Below the pieces are notes generated by a model. The model was not told the DNA's origin, made no database searches, and saw only the letters and a list, made by a program, of their open reading frames with translations. This document shows positions 34,970-43,327 of a stretch of DNA of 64,000 nt, in pieces. The stretch is from assembly GCA_037133495.1 (NCBI GenBank), contig JBAXOA010000004.1, positions 21,169 to 85,168 on the forward strand. The letters are read 5' to 3'. The first letter of the stretch is position 1. Each line of letters begins with the position of its first letter. The position numbers and the translations under genes are program-made. This DNA is from JAAFHB01 sp037133495 (lineage in GTDB: Bacteria > Bacteroidota > Bacteroidia > Bacteroidales > Prolixibacteraceae).

Positions 34970-36295
34970 ATGTTAAAGAAAAATAAAACGGTAGTGAATA
35001 TTTTCTGGATGCGGCGCGATTTGAGGCTGGATGATAACACAGCCCTTTTTCATGCTTTAAAAACGCGGGAAAATGTATTGCCGATATTTATCTTTAATCC
35101 GGATATTCTTGAGCAATTAGAAGTGCGACCCAATTTCAGAGTCAATTTTATATACAAAACACTGGCTGGAATAAAGGAGGCTTTGGAAAAGATTGGATCC
35201 AGCATTTATATTGCTCATGGAAGACCTTTGGATATTTTTAAAAAAATGGCGGATGAGTTTCATATTTGCAGTGTATATGCAAATCGTGATTATGAACCTT
35301 ACTCTGTTTATCGCGATCTGCATGTTGAGAGATTTCTGAAAATCAATAAGATTGAATATCATTCCTATAAAGATCATGTTCTTTTTGAAAAAGATGAACT
35401 TGTAAAGGAGGATGGAAAACCATACACCGTTTTTACTCCCTACAAGAATAAATTTCTCGAAAAGTTTAACAAGGAAATGGTTCGCCCTTTAAATACGACC
35501 CAATACTTTCATAATTTCATAAGAATCAAGCCTCTTCCGATGATGAGCATCGAAATGCTTGGTTTTGAAACTTTAAATATCACTTTTCCCTCTGTGCGCC
35601 TTCCACAAGCATTGTTGGAAGGGTATGCTGCAAACAGGGATTTTCCGGCAAGAAATGGCACTTCGAAACTAAGCGTTCATTTACGGTTTGGAACCCTAAG
35701 CATCCGCAAAGTTACAGCATTGGCTGTTTTGCACTCCGATACTTTTTTGTCGGAGCTTATTTGGCGTAATTTCTACAGTCAGATTCTTTGGTATTTTCCA
35801 TATGTTACAACAAGGGCATTCAAGCCTATATATGATAATATTCGCTGGGAAAATAACCTGGACCACTTCAATGCCTGGTGTCAGGGAAAAACCGGTTATC
35901 CGATGGTTGATGCCGGAATGCGGGAATTGAATCAGACCGGATTCATGCACAATCGGTTAAGGATGGTAACTGCGAGCTTTCTATGCAAGCATCTGCTGAT
36001 TGACTGGCGCTGGGGAGAAGCTTATTTTGCCGGAAAATTAAATGATTACGATCTGGCTTCAAATAACGGAGGCTGGCAATGGGCATCCGGATCAGGCTGC
36101 GATGCTGCACCCTATTTCAGGATCTTTAATCCGGAATTGCAGGCAAAAAAATTTGATCCCGACTTTGAGTACATTAAAAAATGGATTCCCGAATTCGAAA
36201 CAGAGGATTATCCAGTCCCGATTATCGAACATCGTTTTGCACGCGAAAGGGCTCTGAAAAGATACGCTCAAGGAATGAATTTTAACGAAGATTAA
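34970..36295 (+). CDS. phrB: Deoxyribodipyrimidine photolyase
   Basis: Light-driven repair of cyclobutane pyrimidine dimers, with FAD and an antenna cofactor. About 441 residues. The antenna domain begins FWMRRDLRLDDNTALFHAL. The FAD domain carries TSKLSVHLRFGTLSIR, WRNFYSQILW, GYPMVDAGMRELNQTGFMHNR and WASGSGCDAAPYFRIFNP, all characteristic of class I CPD photolyases. The ATG at 34970 is preferred over the TTG three bases upstream. It is convergent with, and directly abuts, the nuclease gene on the other strand. Confidence 0.93.
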   Translation: MLKKNKTVVNIFWMRRDLRLDDNTALFHALKTRENVLPIFIFNPDILEQLEVRPNFRVNFIYKTLAGIKEALEKIGSSIYIAHGRPLDIFKKMADEFHICSVYANRDYEPYSVYRDLHVERFLKINKIEYHSYKDHVLFEKDELVKEDGKPYTVFTPYKNKFLEKFNKEMVRPLNTTQYFHNFIRIKPLPMMSIEMLGFETLNITFPSVRLPQALLEGYAANRDFPARNGTSKLSVHLRFGTLSIRKVTALAVLHSDTFLSELIWRNFYSQILWYFPYVTTRAFKPIYDNIRWENNLDHFNAWCQGKTGYPMVDAGMRELNQTGFMHNRLRMVTASFLCKHLLIDWRWGEAYFAGKLNDYDLASNNGGWQWASGSGCDAAPYFRIFNPELQAKKFDPDFEYIKKWIPEFETEDYPVPIIEHRFARERALKRYAQGMNFNED

Positions 36296-37651
36296 TTATT
36301 CCGGACTGAATTCCAAAATTCTGACGGTTTTACTGCGCTTCAGATATCCACTGATAATCACTTGAATATCTCTGTTGTCGTTCCGCTTTTCTATGCAGTC
36401 GTGGAGGGAATCTGCATGAGCGATTGAAAAATCAGTTGACAAATATCCAAACCCTGCAAACCGGCCATTTGCAATCTTGACGATCGATTTTTCATTGTTT
36501 GTGCGACCTTGATCTATTACGAAAAAATTAGGAGAGCGATATTGAAGCCCTTTTATTGACTTGCCAACGCGTATGTTATAATCCGAGGGTTGCTCCAATC
36601 CGGTACATGCTCCGTTACAATGGTGAAGCTGAGCATTAAAACACCCACCGTTACTGTTATCGAGATTACATAATTTTTTGCACAAAGCATATTTTTCAAC
36701 AAGTTTATGTAAATATTCAATTCCTTCCTGATGAAAATGAAAAGTAGTTAAGGGAATTTTATCTTCTTCTATCTTATTGATTATCAGATGAATATATCCC
36801 TCTGGATCTTCGTAGGAGAATAATCCATAATTAAATGCCGACCTGCGTTGACTCCTGTTATAGAGCGGTTTATGCTTCTTGATTTCTGATGATTCAAACA
36901 AAAGTGCTACAAGTTCACTACCGGTAATTTCCCAAGATACATCAGCAATTTTATCCCTCATCTCCATCGCTTTTTTTGTTTGAGAATTACTCAAGTGTGT
37001 CAATACTCTTTGGTGAATATCCTTGCTTTTCCCAATATAGATGATATTACCTTGCGTATCATAAAAATAATAGATGCCGGTTTTAGCAGGTATTGCAGCT
37101 ATTTTTTCTGGTGGAAGCGAATAGGTCTGGTTAACAAAAAGAGTCGACTCAAGAAGGCTATTCTGAATTAACAGCTTTTCAAAAAGCTTTGTTGTCGCAA
37201 GTGCATCGCCAATAGCCCGATGTCTGTCGGTAATTTCTATTCCCAAATCTGCACATATTTTCCCGAGCGAATAGGAGAGGTGGCCGGGCAACAACTTTCG
37301 GCTGAGTTTTACAGTACAGATTGTTTTCCGTTTAAAGTCGTACCCCAATCGTTTAAATTCCTCTTTTACAAATGAATAATCGAATGTGGCATTGTGCGCA
37401 ACAAATATAGTACCGGCAGTTAGTTCTATTATTTTCCTGGCAACTTCGTAAAATTTTGGAGCACTTGAAACCATTTCGTTGGTTATCCCGGTCAGACGAG
37501 TAATATTCCATGGAATATTACATTCAGGATTGATAAGGGTTGTAAAAGTCTCCGAAACTGATTCTCCATTATGCAGGATTATGGCTATTTCCGTAATCTT
37601 GCCGTATGACGAGCTTGTTCCTGTTGTTTCTATATCGATAATCGCATACAT
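36296..37651 (-). CDS. DnaQ-like exonuclease fused to GIY-YIG nuclease
   Basis: A 451-residue two-nuclease protein. The N-terminal DEDDh 3'-5' exonuclease (about residues 1-170) has DIETTG, HNATFDYSF and HRAIGDA. The GIY-YIG domain (about 190-270) has GIYYFYDTQGNIIYIGKSKD. A C-terminal Cys-rich segment (CKKLC, GGCFNAQLHHCNGAC) resembles the Cys cluster after the UvrC N-domain. The fusion is known in Bacteroidota and other bacteria and resembles a Cho/UvrC-like incision nuclease plus proofreading-type exonuclease, so a repair role is likely. No dedicated partner is adjacent. Confidence 0.88.
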   Translation of the reverse strand: MYAIIDIETTGTSSSYGKITEIAIILHNGESVSETFTTLINPECNIPWNITRLTGITNEMVSSAPKFYEVARKIIELTAGTIFVAHNATFDYSFVKEEFKRLGYDFKRKTICTVKLSRKLLPGHLSYSLGKICADLGIEITDRHRAIGDALATTKLFEKLLIQNSLLESTLFVNQTYSLPPEKIAAIPAKTGIYYFYDTQGNIIYIGKSKDIHQRVLTHLSNSQTKKAMEMRDKIADVSWEITGSELVALLFESSEIKKHKPLYNRSQRRSAFNYGLFSYEDPEGYIHLIINKIEEDKIPLTTFHFHQEGIEYLHKLVEKYALCKKLCNLDNSNGGCFNAQLHHCNGACTGLEQPSDYNIRVGKSIKGLQYRSPNFFVIDQGRTNNEKSIVKIANGRFAGFGYLSTDFSIAHADSLHDCIEKRNDNRDIQVIISGYLKRSKTVRILEFSPE

Positions 37652-37683
37652 CTGCTAAAATAAGAAATAAATCTTCTCCCAGT

Positions 37684-38460
37684 TTAAATTTGATTCTCAA
37701 TATAAATTCTGATCATCCGATAAATCTCGATAACACTGTCATTCTTAGGAAGGGAATCATAAAGATGACGCATATATTGCTTTTGATTTAGTATCTGGTA
37801 GGTTTTTTTAAAATGAAGATCAAAAATCCAGGACATTTGAAAAATAGTGAAATCATTAAAAGTCACAATATCACTTTTATTGGGAATACCACCGGCTATA
37901 ATTGTGTTACACAGCATAGGAGAGACAAAAGGTTTCTCGGATAGGTTAAGTTCAGCGGCCATATTCGGCTTGCCACTTTTAGCCATAATATACTCAACAG
38001 TTGATCTCCAAGTATCAAGTTTATCGGCGTCGCGCAACAATTTACTATAAAAAAGAATCGCTTCATCCTCTTTTTTGGGTATTTCAGGTTTATTATGGCA
38101 TTTGATGGTTTGAATAATAATATTCTGAGTCGGAATATCGAGCTCAGAAAAAAGCTGATTGGAGTTTAAATATTCAATACTGGCATCAGCATGATCAGTA
38201 ATATTTATTCCAGCGTTTTCAGGAAATAAAAGCCATATTCTGCCAATATCATGAAACAGGGCAACAATTTCAGCTATCTGTTTTTCGTTTTCACTAAGTT
38301 CAAGCGCATCAGCAAGCATTTGAATATTTTCCACAACTCGTTCGATGTGTAGAATTATTTTCCCGACAGTCGCTTCATAAGCGACAAATTCAGATTTTAA
38401 AGGAAGAAGGTACGAATCAAAATCCGCTTGAAATTTGGAAATCAAATTATTAGATATCAT
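37684..38460 (-). CDS. HD-domain phosphohydrolase-like protein
   Basis: 258 residues with an HD metal site: His in LHIERVVEN, HD in ALFHDIGRIW, IKCHNKPEIP, and Asp in LRDADKLDTWR. The pattern fits a single-domain HD hydrolase with unknown substrate (nucleotides or phosphomonoesters are common). It lies 32 bases upstream of the nuclease gene in the same direction, possibly in one transcript. Confidence 0.75.
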   Translation of the reverse strand: MISNNLISKFQADFDSYLLPLKSEFVAYEATVGKIILHIERVVENIQMLADALELSENEKQIAEIVALFHDIGRIWLLFPENAGINITDHADASIEYLNSNQLFSELDIPTQNIIIQTIKCHNKPEIPKKEDEAILFYSKLLRDADKLDTWRSTVEYIMAKSGKPNMAAELNLSEKPFVSPMLCNTIIAGGIPNKSDIVTFNDFTIFQMSWIFDLHFKKTYQILNQKQYMRHLYDSLPKNDSVIEIYRMIRIYIENQI

Positions 38461-38603
38461 CTAATTAAGATATTAGTATTATTGCAAAGGTAGTATATTC
38501 GCCTCATTCGATTTGATTTTAAGAAGAATTTTATATCGGATCGAAAAAATTAACATTAAAGAATGATATCCATATATTTTGGCTGAAAAACGAAGATTTC
38601 CGG

Positions 38604-38633
38604 TTTAGTGTTCGAAGAATAATGCTACTTTTG
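38604..38633 (+). promoter_or_regulatory. Promoter of the tRNA-Arg gene
   Basis: TTTA (38604-38607), an 18-base spacer, and TACTTTTG (38626-38633), an exact match to TAnnTTTG. The tRNA begins 18 bases downstream. Confidence 0.7.
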
Positions 38634-38650
38634 TAACCGCTTTCAGAAAT

Positions 38651-38722
38651 GGCCCCATAGTTAAATGGATAGAATGGAGGATTCCGGTTCCTTTGATCTG
38701 GGTTCGAATCCCGGTGGGGTCA
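38651..38722 (+). tRNA. tRNA-Arg (anticodon CCG)
   Basis: A complete 72-base cloverleaf. The acceptor stem GGCCCCA pairs with TGGGGTC, and the anticodon stem GAGGA/TCCTT encloses the loop TTCCGGT, giving anticodon CCG (reads CGG). The T arm CTGGG-TTCGAAT-CCCGG is canonical. The D stem is weak (GTTA/GAAT). The discriminator is A and CCA is not encoded. A terminator follows directly. Confidence 0.95.
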
Positions 38723-38726
38723 CAAA

Positions 38727-38764
38727 AAGCCTGCATATCAATGATGTGCAGGCTTGCATTTTTC
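38727..38764 (+). terminator. Intrinsic terminator after tRNA-Arg
   Basis: A nine-base perfect stem, AAGCCTGCA (38727-38735) and TGCAGGCTT (38747-38755), followed by GCATTTTTC. Confidence 0.88.
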
Positions 38765-38803
38765 ATACTCTTTTATACCCCCGTTAAAAGGATTACTCAC
38801 CTC

Positions 38804-38833
38804 TTGTTTTTCTCAACTGAAAATATACCTTTG
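38804..38833 (+). promoter_or_regulatory. Promoter of the terpenoid/redox gene cluster
   Basis: TTG (38804-38806), exactly 19 bases, then TACCTTTG (38826-38833), a perfect TAnnTTTG. It lies 41 bases before the first gene of the plus-strand run that continues to the window end. Confidence 0.75.
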
Positions 38834-38874
38834 CTTCGGTTTGAACCTAAATTATCGTAATAGATTTTGATCAT

Positions 38875-39657
38875 ATGCGTAAAAAAGTGGTTTTCTGTAA
38901 TTGTGGTGCTCAGCTAATCGGAAATGACCGGTTAGAGGCTATTTCTGAATTTTTAAAGCAGATACGCATCCCAACTCTTGAAATTTCCGATTTATGCGGA
39001 TGTTCCGTTGATCGAAAAAGTGATACCAAAGATCAACTGATTGAAGCTGAAAAAGTATTGATAATTGCCTGCTATCCCAGAGCTGTCAGACATTTGCTCG
39101 AATCCTGCGAAATTGATCATCAGTCAATGAATTACGACTATGTTAATTTCAGAGAAATGACCAATGACCAGATATTTGATGCAATTCAATCTTTTTCTGA
39201 AGGACATACCGGGACTTGGGAATCTTCTCACCTGAAAAGCAATTGCGAATGGCCTTCATGGTTTCCTGTGATCGACTATTCGCGCTGTACTGCTTGTGGC
39301 CAATGTGCTGATTTTTGTCTTTTTGGCGTGTATGATAAGATTGATAATAAAGTAGTTGTAGTTAATCCAAGTGGATGTAAGAATAACTGTCCGGCTTGTG
39401 CCAGAATCTGTCCCCATACAGCAATTATTTTTCCGAAATATCTTCATTCAGGTGCTATTGCCGGTGATGATTCGATTGATGAAATCGCTGAATTGCAACG
39501 CCAAAGGGTTGACATGGATACTATTCTTGGCAGCAATATTTATCAGGCGCTCGAAATGCGAAAGGCTAAACGTCAGTCGATTATACGTTCAACTGCCATG
39601 CAGCAGGCAATAGTTGAAAGAGAACGCGCACTCTCAGCGAAAAATAATCATCAATAG
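38875..39657 (+). CDS. HdrA-N-like protein with two 4Fe-4S ferredoxin motifs
   Basis: 260 residues, not previously named as far as I can tell. The N-terminal 100 residues resemble the N-terminal domain of heterodisulfide reductase subunit HdrA: VVFCNCGAQLIG near the start, ISDLCGCSVD, then VLIIACYPRAVRHLL and YVNFREMTND, which parallel the HdrA VVVAACSPRLHE and NIREQ segments. HdrA's FAD domain is absent. Two ferredoxin motifs follow: CTACGQCADFCLFGVYD (about 142-158) and CKNNCPACARICP (about 172-184). It is cytosolic, with no signal or membrane span. It lies 10 bases before the radical SAM gene. It may supply electrons to the radical SAM enzyme; that is inference. Confidence 0.8.
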   Translation: MRKKVVFCNCGAQLIGNDRLEAISEFLKQIRIPTLEISDLCGCSVDRKSDTKDQLIEAEKVLIIACYPRAVRHLLESCEIDHQSMNYDYVNFREMTNDQIFDAIQSFSEGHTGTWESSHLKSNCEWPSWFPVIDYSRCTACGQCADFCLFGVYDKIDNKVVVVNPSGCKNNCPACARICPHTAIIFPKYLHSGAIAGDDSIDEIAELQRQRVDMDTILGSNIYQALEMRKAKRQSIIRSTAMQQAIVERERALSAKNNHQ

Positions 39658-39667
39658 CCAGCAGATC

Positions 39668-40846
39668 ATGTCAATATTAAGAAATTTTTTAAAATCGGAT
39701 CGCCGGTGTATATGGAAATTCACCTATAATCTGGGATGGAGAGGAATTGCAGGGTTTAATAAATTCCAGAAAAGAAAGCAACGCGGTGAGAATTTTCCTG
39801 CTTTTCAGTTTATTTCAGTCACCGATGACTGCAATCTGGCTTGTCAGGGTTGCTGGATTACAAAAGGGGAGAAAAGTACAACTCTCGATTTGCAGGCCAT
39901 TAACAAGATCATAAACGAGAGCAAAAAGTATGGTTGTTATTTTTATGGCATATTAGGAGGTGAACCGTTAATGTATAGTGAGCTAATGAATATTTTCAAG
40001 GCACATCCCGATTGTTATTTTCAGCTGTTTACCAACGGAACTTTGCTTAACGATAAGATAGCTGCCAATCTGAGAGAGCTGGCAAATGTTACACCCCTAA
40101 TAAGTTTTGAAGGAGACGAATTGATCGCTGATATCCGAAGAGGGAGTAAAAGCGTTTATCGGCGAACTCAACAGGCGATTGACACTGCAATAAATCACCG
40201 TTTAATTACTGGAGTTGCTATAAGTGTGTGTAAATCAAATATCGAAATGGCATTATCTGATGAATTTATTTCAATGCTTCACGATCGGGGAGTTGTCTAT
40301 CTTTGGTATTATATTTACCGTCCGACAGGTGAGAATCCTCACTACGAACTAGCACTTTCGTCCGAAGAAATCCAGAGATTACGCCAATTTTTAGTCGACG
40401 GACGAACCAAATATCCACTGGTATTGATAGATTCTTACTGGGGTGCCGATGGTGAACCATTCTGTCCTGCAGTTGAAGGCTTGAGTCACCATATTAATCC
40501 GGCAGGAGATATTGAGCCTTGTCCTGTCATACAGTATTCGTGCGATAATATCCTGAGCGGAAATATCAAATCTATTTATGAAAATTCTACTTTTATCAGA
40601 GATTTTAAAACTCAGGTGAATAAACAGACCAAGGGTTGTATATTAATGGAGAACCCAGCCTGGCTGGCAAATTTTTCAGCTGATCATCATGCTGTTAATA
40701 CATCAAACAGATTGGGAATGCCGGATCAGCTGGCCAATGGCAGTATGATTTCCAGTCATGGAAGTTGCCCCCGCATTCCTGAGAAAAACTGGATTTACCG
40801 GATGGCAAAGAAACGGGCATTTTTCGGTTTAGGAGCTTATGGATAA
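39668..40846 (+). CDS. Radical SAM enzyme with C-terminal SPASM-like segment
   Basis: 392 residues from the ATG at 39668, ten bases after the preceding stop; longer upstream starts run into the previous gene. The cluster motif is Cys55-x3-Cys59-x2-Cys62 (CNLACQGCW). Other radical SAM marks are GILGGEPLMY (the GGE motif) and FQLFTNGTLL. The C-terminal half has FCPAVEGLSHHINPAGDIEPCPVIQYSC, a SPASM/twitch-like auxiliary cluster region, and ends without membrane segments. The substrate is unknown. Its partners (DUF116-prenyl synthase and terpene cyclase) suggest modification of a prenoid or of a cofactor. It is not clearly the hopanoid enzyme HpnH. Confidence 0.85.
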   Translation: MSILRNFLKSDRRCIWKFTYNLGWRGIAGFNKFQKRKQRGENFPAFQFISVTDDCNLACQGCWITKGEKSTTLDLQAINKIINESKKYGCYFYGILGGEPLMYSELMNIFKAHPDCYFQLFTNGTLLNDKIAANLRELANVTPLISFEGDELIADIRRGSKSVYRRTQQAIDTAINHRLITGVAISVCKSNIEMALSDEFISMLHDRGVVYLWYYIYRPTGENPHYELALSSEEIQRLRQFLVDGRTKYPLVLIDSYWGADGEPFCPAVEGLSHHINPAGDIEPCPVIQYSCDNILSGNIKSIYENSTFIRDFKTQVNKQTKGCILMENPAWLANFSADHHAVNTSNRLGMPDQLANGSMISSHGSCPRIPEKNWIYRMAKKRAFFGLGAYG

Positions 40847-40857
40847 AAATTATTACA

Positions 40858-42456
40858 ATGGTTTCAAAAAAAATAGCTGATTCATTATTTTTGCTTGATG
40901 TACCCACTGAAAAATTAAAACGAGCTCAGATCAGGGCTGCTATTGAGTCTTATTTTCTTAAAAATAAGGTGATGCCACCTGTTAACTACGAAAATTTGGT
41001 GCGATTTGCCGATTTGCTGATCGAGACAGAAAAATGGGAAGTGCGTTACCATGCATTCATTATGGTTTGTTGCGGCAACGCAATCTGGCGGTCGGTCGTG
41101 GGTGCAATTCCCTTCAGCCGACGTATTTTTCTGCTTCCGCATTGTCTTCGGAATGTAGCAATATGCAAAGCGCCAAAAGATGAACTTGGACTGTTGTGTG
41201 CCGAATGCGGCAAATGCAGTATTTCAGGTTTTTTACGTGAGGCTGAAAATCTAGGTTATGTTGCTTTGGTTACAGAGGGAACGACTATAACTACACGCTT
41301 GATTGAAAGTGGAAAAGTAGATGCCGTAATCGGAGTCGGATGCATGGAAGTTTTGCAAAAAATGTTCGCCTCAGTGAGCAAGTATTCTATTCCGGGTATC
41401 GGAATTCCTTTGACCTCATGTGGCTGTGTCGATACAACGGCTGATGATGAGTGGATCAGACAAGAAATCCACAATTTTCGTGAAGATTCTTCGATCCGTT
41501 TGCTTAATCTGAACTATCTGAGGAATAAATCTGCTTCTATTTTTGGAGAAGAACAATTGACCCGGATCCTGGGTGTTGCCAAAAACAGAACTGAAGCCAT
41601 TGCATTTGAATCATTGCTTTCCGGAGGTCAGCGTTTACGACCATTCCTTGCCGTACTGGCATATGAGGCATTTGTAATTGAACCGGATCCTGCCGTTTTG
41701 AATATGCTTGCATTGTCAGTCGAATGTTTTCATAAAGCCTCGCTTATTCATGATGATATCGAAGATGACGATGATATCCGTTATGGGAAAGAGACCATTC
41801 ACGCACGCTATGGAATCCCCGTAGCAATCAATGTTGGCGATTATTTACTTGGCGAAGGATACCGGTTAATTTCAGAAAGCTCCCTTCCCTCAGAAATCAT
41901 TCGTGAAGGAATAAAAATTGTCGCCCGAGGCCACCGAAGCCTCACAATAGGTCAAGGCACCGAATTAATTTCGATTCATTCCAAAGAGATTCTCTCATTA
42001 AATGAAATGCTTGAACTGTTTGATAATAAAACGTCAGCAGCATTCAGAGTTTCTCTTTTACTGGGTGCAGCAGTTGGCGGGGCTTCACACGATATGATCG
42101 AGGTATTGAGTCGTTTCAGTAAATTTATTGGCATTGCTTATCAGATAAAAGATGATTTATCTGATTATCAAGGAAGTAAAGGCGATATTGCCGTCCGTAA
42201 ATTTTCCATCCTGCTCTCTGTTTTATCTGAGAAACTTCCTCTGTCTGAAAATATAATACTTCTAAACGCTTTTTCTGCAAATGATTACGATGCTATTTAT
42301 GGGTTGATTGATCAATACCATATTCAGGATACCACGAAAGAGATCTTGATCAGTACCATTCAGGAAGCTAAAGATTGTCTTGAAAATATCTCAAATATGG
42401 GTCTTAAACTGGCATTATATGAAATTTTGGGAAAAATTTTTAAAGATTATATTTAA
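40858..42456 (+). CDS. DUF116 domain fused to polyprenyl diphosphate synthase
   Basis: A 532-residue fusion. Residues about 60-205 are DUF116, a Cys-rich domain of unknown function: LPHCLRN, Cys114/117/120 in CAECGKC, GVGCMEVLQKM and LTSCGCVDTTAD. Residues about 225-532 are a trans-isoprenyl diphosphate synthase: GGQRLRPFLAV, first Asp-rich motif DDIEDD at 299-304, second DDLSD at 432-436. Both motifs are intact, so it should condense IPP with allylic diphosphates; chain length cannot be read safely. It lies 11 bases after the radical SAM gene and overlaps the next gene. DUF116 is often found near radical SAM genes, but a fusion to a prenyl synthase is new to me. Confidence 0.88.
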   Translation: MVSKKIADSLFLLDVPTEKLKRAQIRAAIESYFLKNKVMPPVNYENLVRFADLLIETEKWEVRYHAFIMVCCGNAIWRSVVGAIPFSRRIFLLPHCLRNVAICKAPKDELGLLCAECGKCSISGFLREAENLGYVALVTEGTTITTRLIESGKVDAVIGVGCMEVLQKMFASVSKYSIPGIGIPLTSCGCVDTTADDEWIRQEIHNFREDSSIRLLNLNYLRNKSASIFGEEQLTRILGVAKNRTEAIAFESLLSGGQRLRPFLAVLAYEAFVIEPDPAVLNMLALSVECFHKASLIHDDIEDDDDIRYGKETIHARYGIPVAINVGDYLLGEGYRLISESSLPSEIIREGIKIVARGHRSLTIGQGTELISIHSKEILSLNEMLELFDNKTSAAFRVSLLLGAAVGGASHDMIEVLSRFSKFIGIAYQIKDDLSDYQGSKGDIAVRKFSILLSVLSEKLPLSENIILLNAFSANDYDAIYGLIDQYHIQDTTKEILISTIQEAKDCLENISNMGLKLALYEILGKIFKDYI

Positions 42457-43294
42457 GATCGGCGCACAGCGGCAATTAAAAAAAGTGAGTCCAAAACTGC
42501 TCGAACCGGTATTGGCTAAATCCGCCATGATGCTGGATCCCGAAATGATTACTGAAATAAAAAGCTATATCATTGGCAGACAAACTACTCAAGGCGGATT
42601 TGCTGACAGAGGTGAAAAGTGTGATTTATACTACACGCTCTTTGGATATTATATCGCTGAAGCTTTTTCAGTTACTGAAGTAATCATACCTTTAAAAAAA
42701 TATGTTGCCGAAATAGTTAAAACAAACGCTTTATCAGGAGTTCATTGCTATTGCGGTGCCATTTTGTATACTAAATTGGTTGGCCTTGATTCAACCACAG
42801 AAAGACTCAGAAAACAAATTGTAAATGATCTTCTTCAATCTGATTCAAAACAACCTGAATATGTCGCGTTTTTAGGAATTCTCGCACTTTACTACCTCGA
42901 AGATTTTCGGAATATTCAGCGGGTTGTGGATCAATTTAATCGTTCCTTTATTTTGGGCAATCATCCTTGCCCTGTAGTTGCTGCGACAGCGGTTATGATG
43001 GGTATGGCCGGAAACCGACAGAAGTCAGCTACAGATATGTTGAAATCTTTCTTTCGCGAGGAGAGTGGATTTGTCGCGCTGCAGCGCACTCCTGCTGCCG
43101 ATTTGCTTTCAACAGGTGTGGCGCTGTATGCCCTTCATTTTCTGGATGCCGACATTCGGTTAATAAAACCTGATTGTCTAAGTTTCGTTGATAATTTATA
43201 CGATAACGGCGGTTTTAGAGCTACCTTAGCCGATTATCAAACAGACGTAGAATATACATTTTATGGTTTATTAGCTTTAGGTTCAATGAGTTAA
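42419..43294 (+). CDS. Prenyltransferase/squalene-oxidase-repeat toroid protein
   Basis: About 291 residues from the ATG at 42419, overlapping the prenyl synthase gene by 38 bases. It has alpha/alpha-toroid repeats like the protein prenyltransferase beta subunit. GGFADRGEKCDLYYTLFG (about residues 45-62) closely recalls the Rab geranylgeranyltransferase beta motif GGFADRPG-DxFHTLFG, but the histidine zinc ligand is Tyr here. The C-terminal YDNGGFRATLADYQTDVEY is another repeat. There is no DxDD motif, so it is not itself a class II cyclase. It is more likely a prenyl-chain binding partner or transferase; function is unknown. Confidence 0.75.
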   Translation: MKFWEKFLKIIFKIGAQRQLKKVSPKLLEPVLAKSAMMLDPEMITEIKSYIIGRQTTQGGFADRGEKCDLYYTLFGYYIAEAFSVTEVIIPLKKYVAEIVKTNALSGVHCYCGAILYTKLVGLDSTTERLRKQIVNDLLQSDSKQPEYVAFLGILALYYLEDFRNIQRVVDQFNRSFILGNHPCPVVAATAVMMGMAGNRQKSATDMLKSFFREESGFVALQRTPAADLLSTGVALYALHFLDADIRLIKPDCLSFVDNLYDNGGFRATLADYQTDVEYTFYGLLALGSMS

Positions 43295-43327
43295 TTAAGG
43301 GACATGGCTAAATAGAGAAGTGAAATC

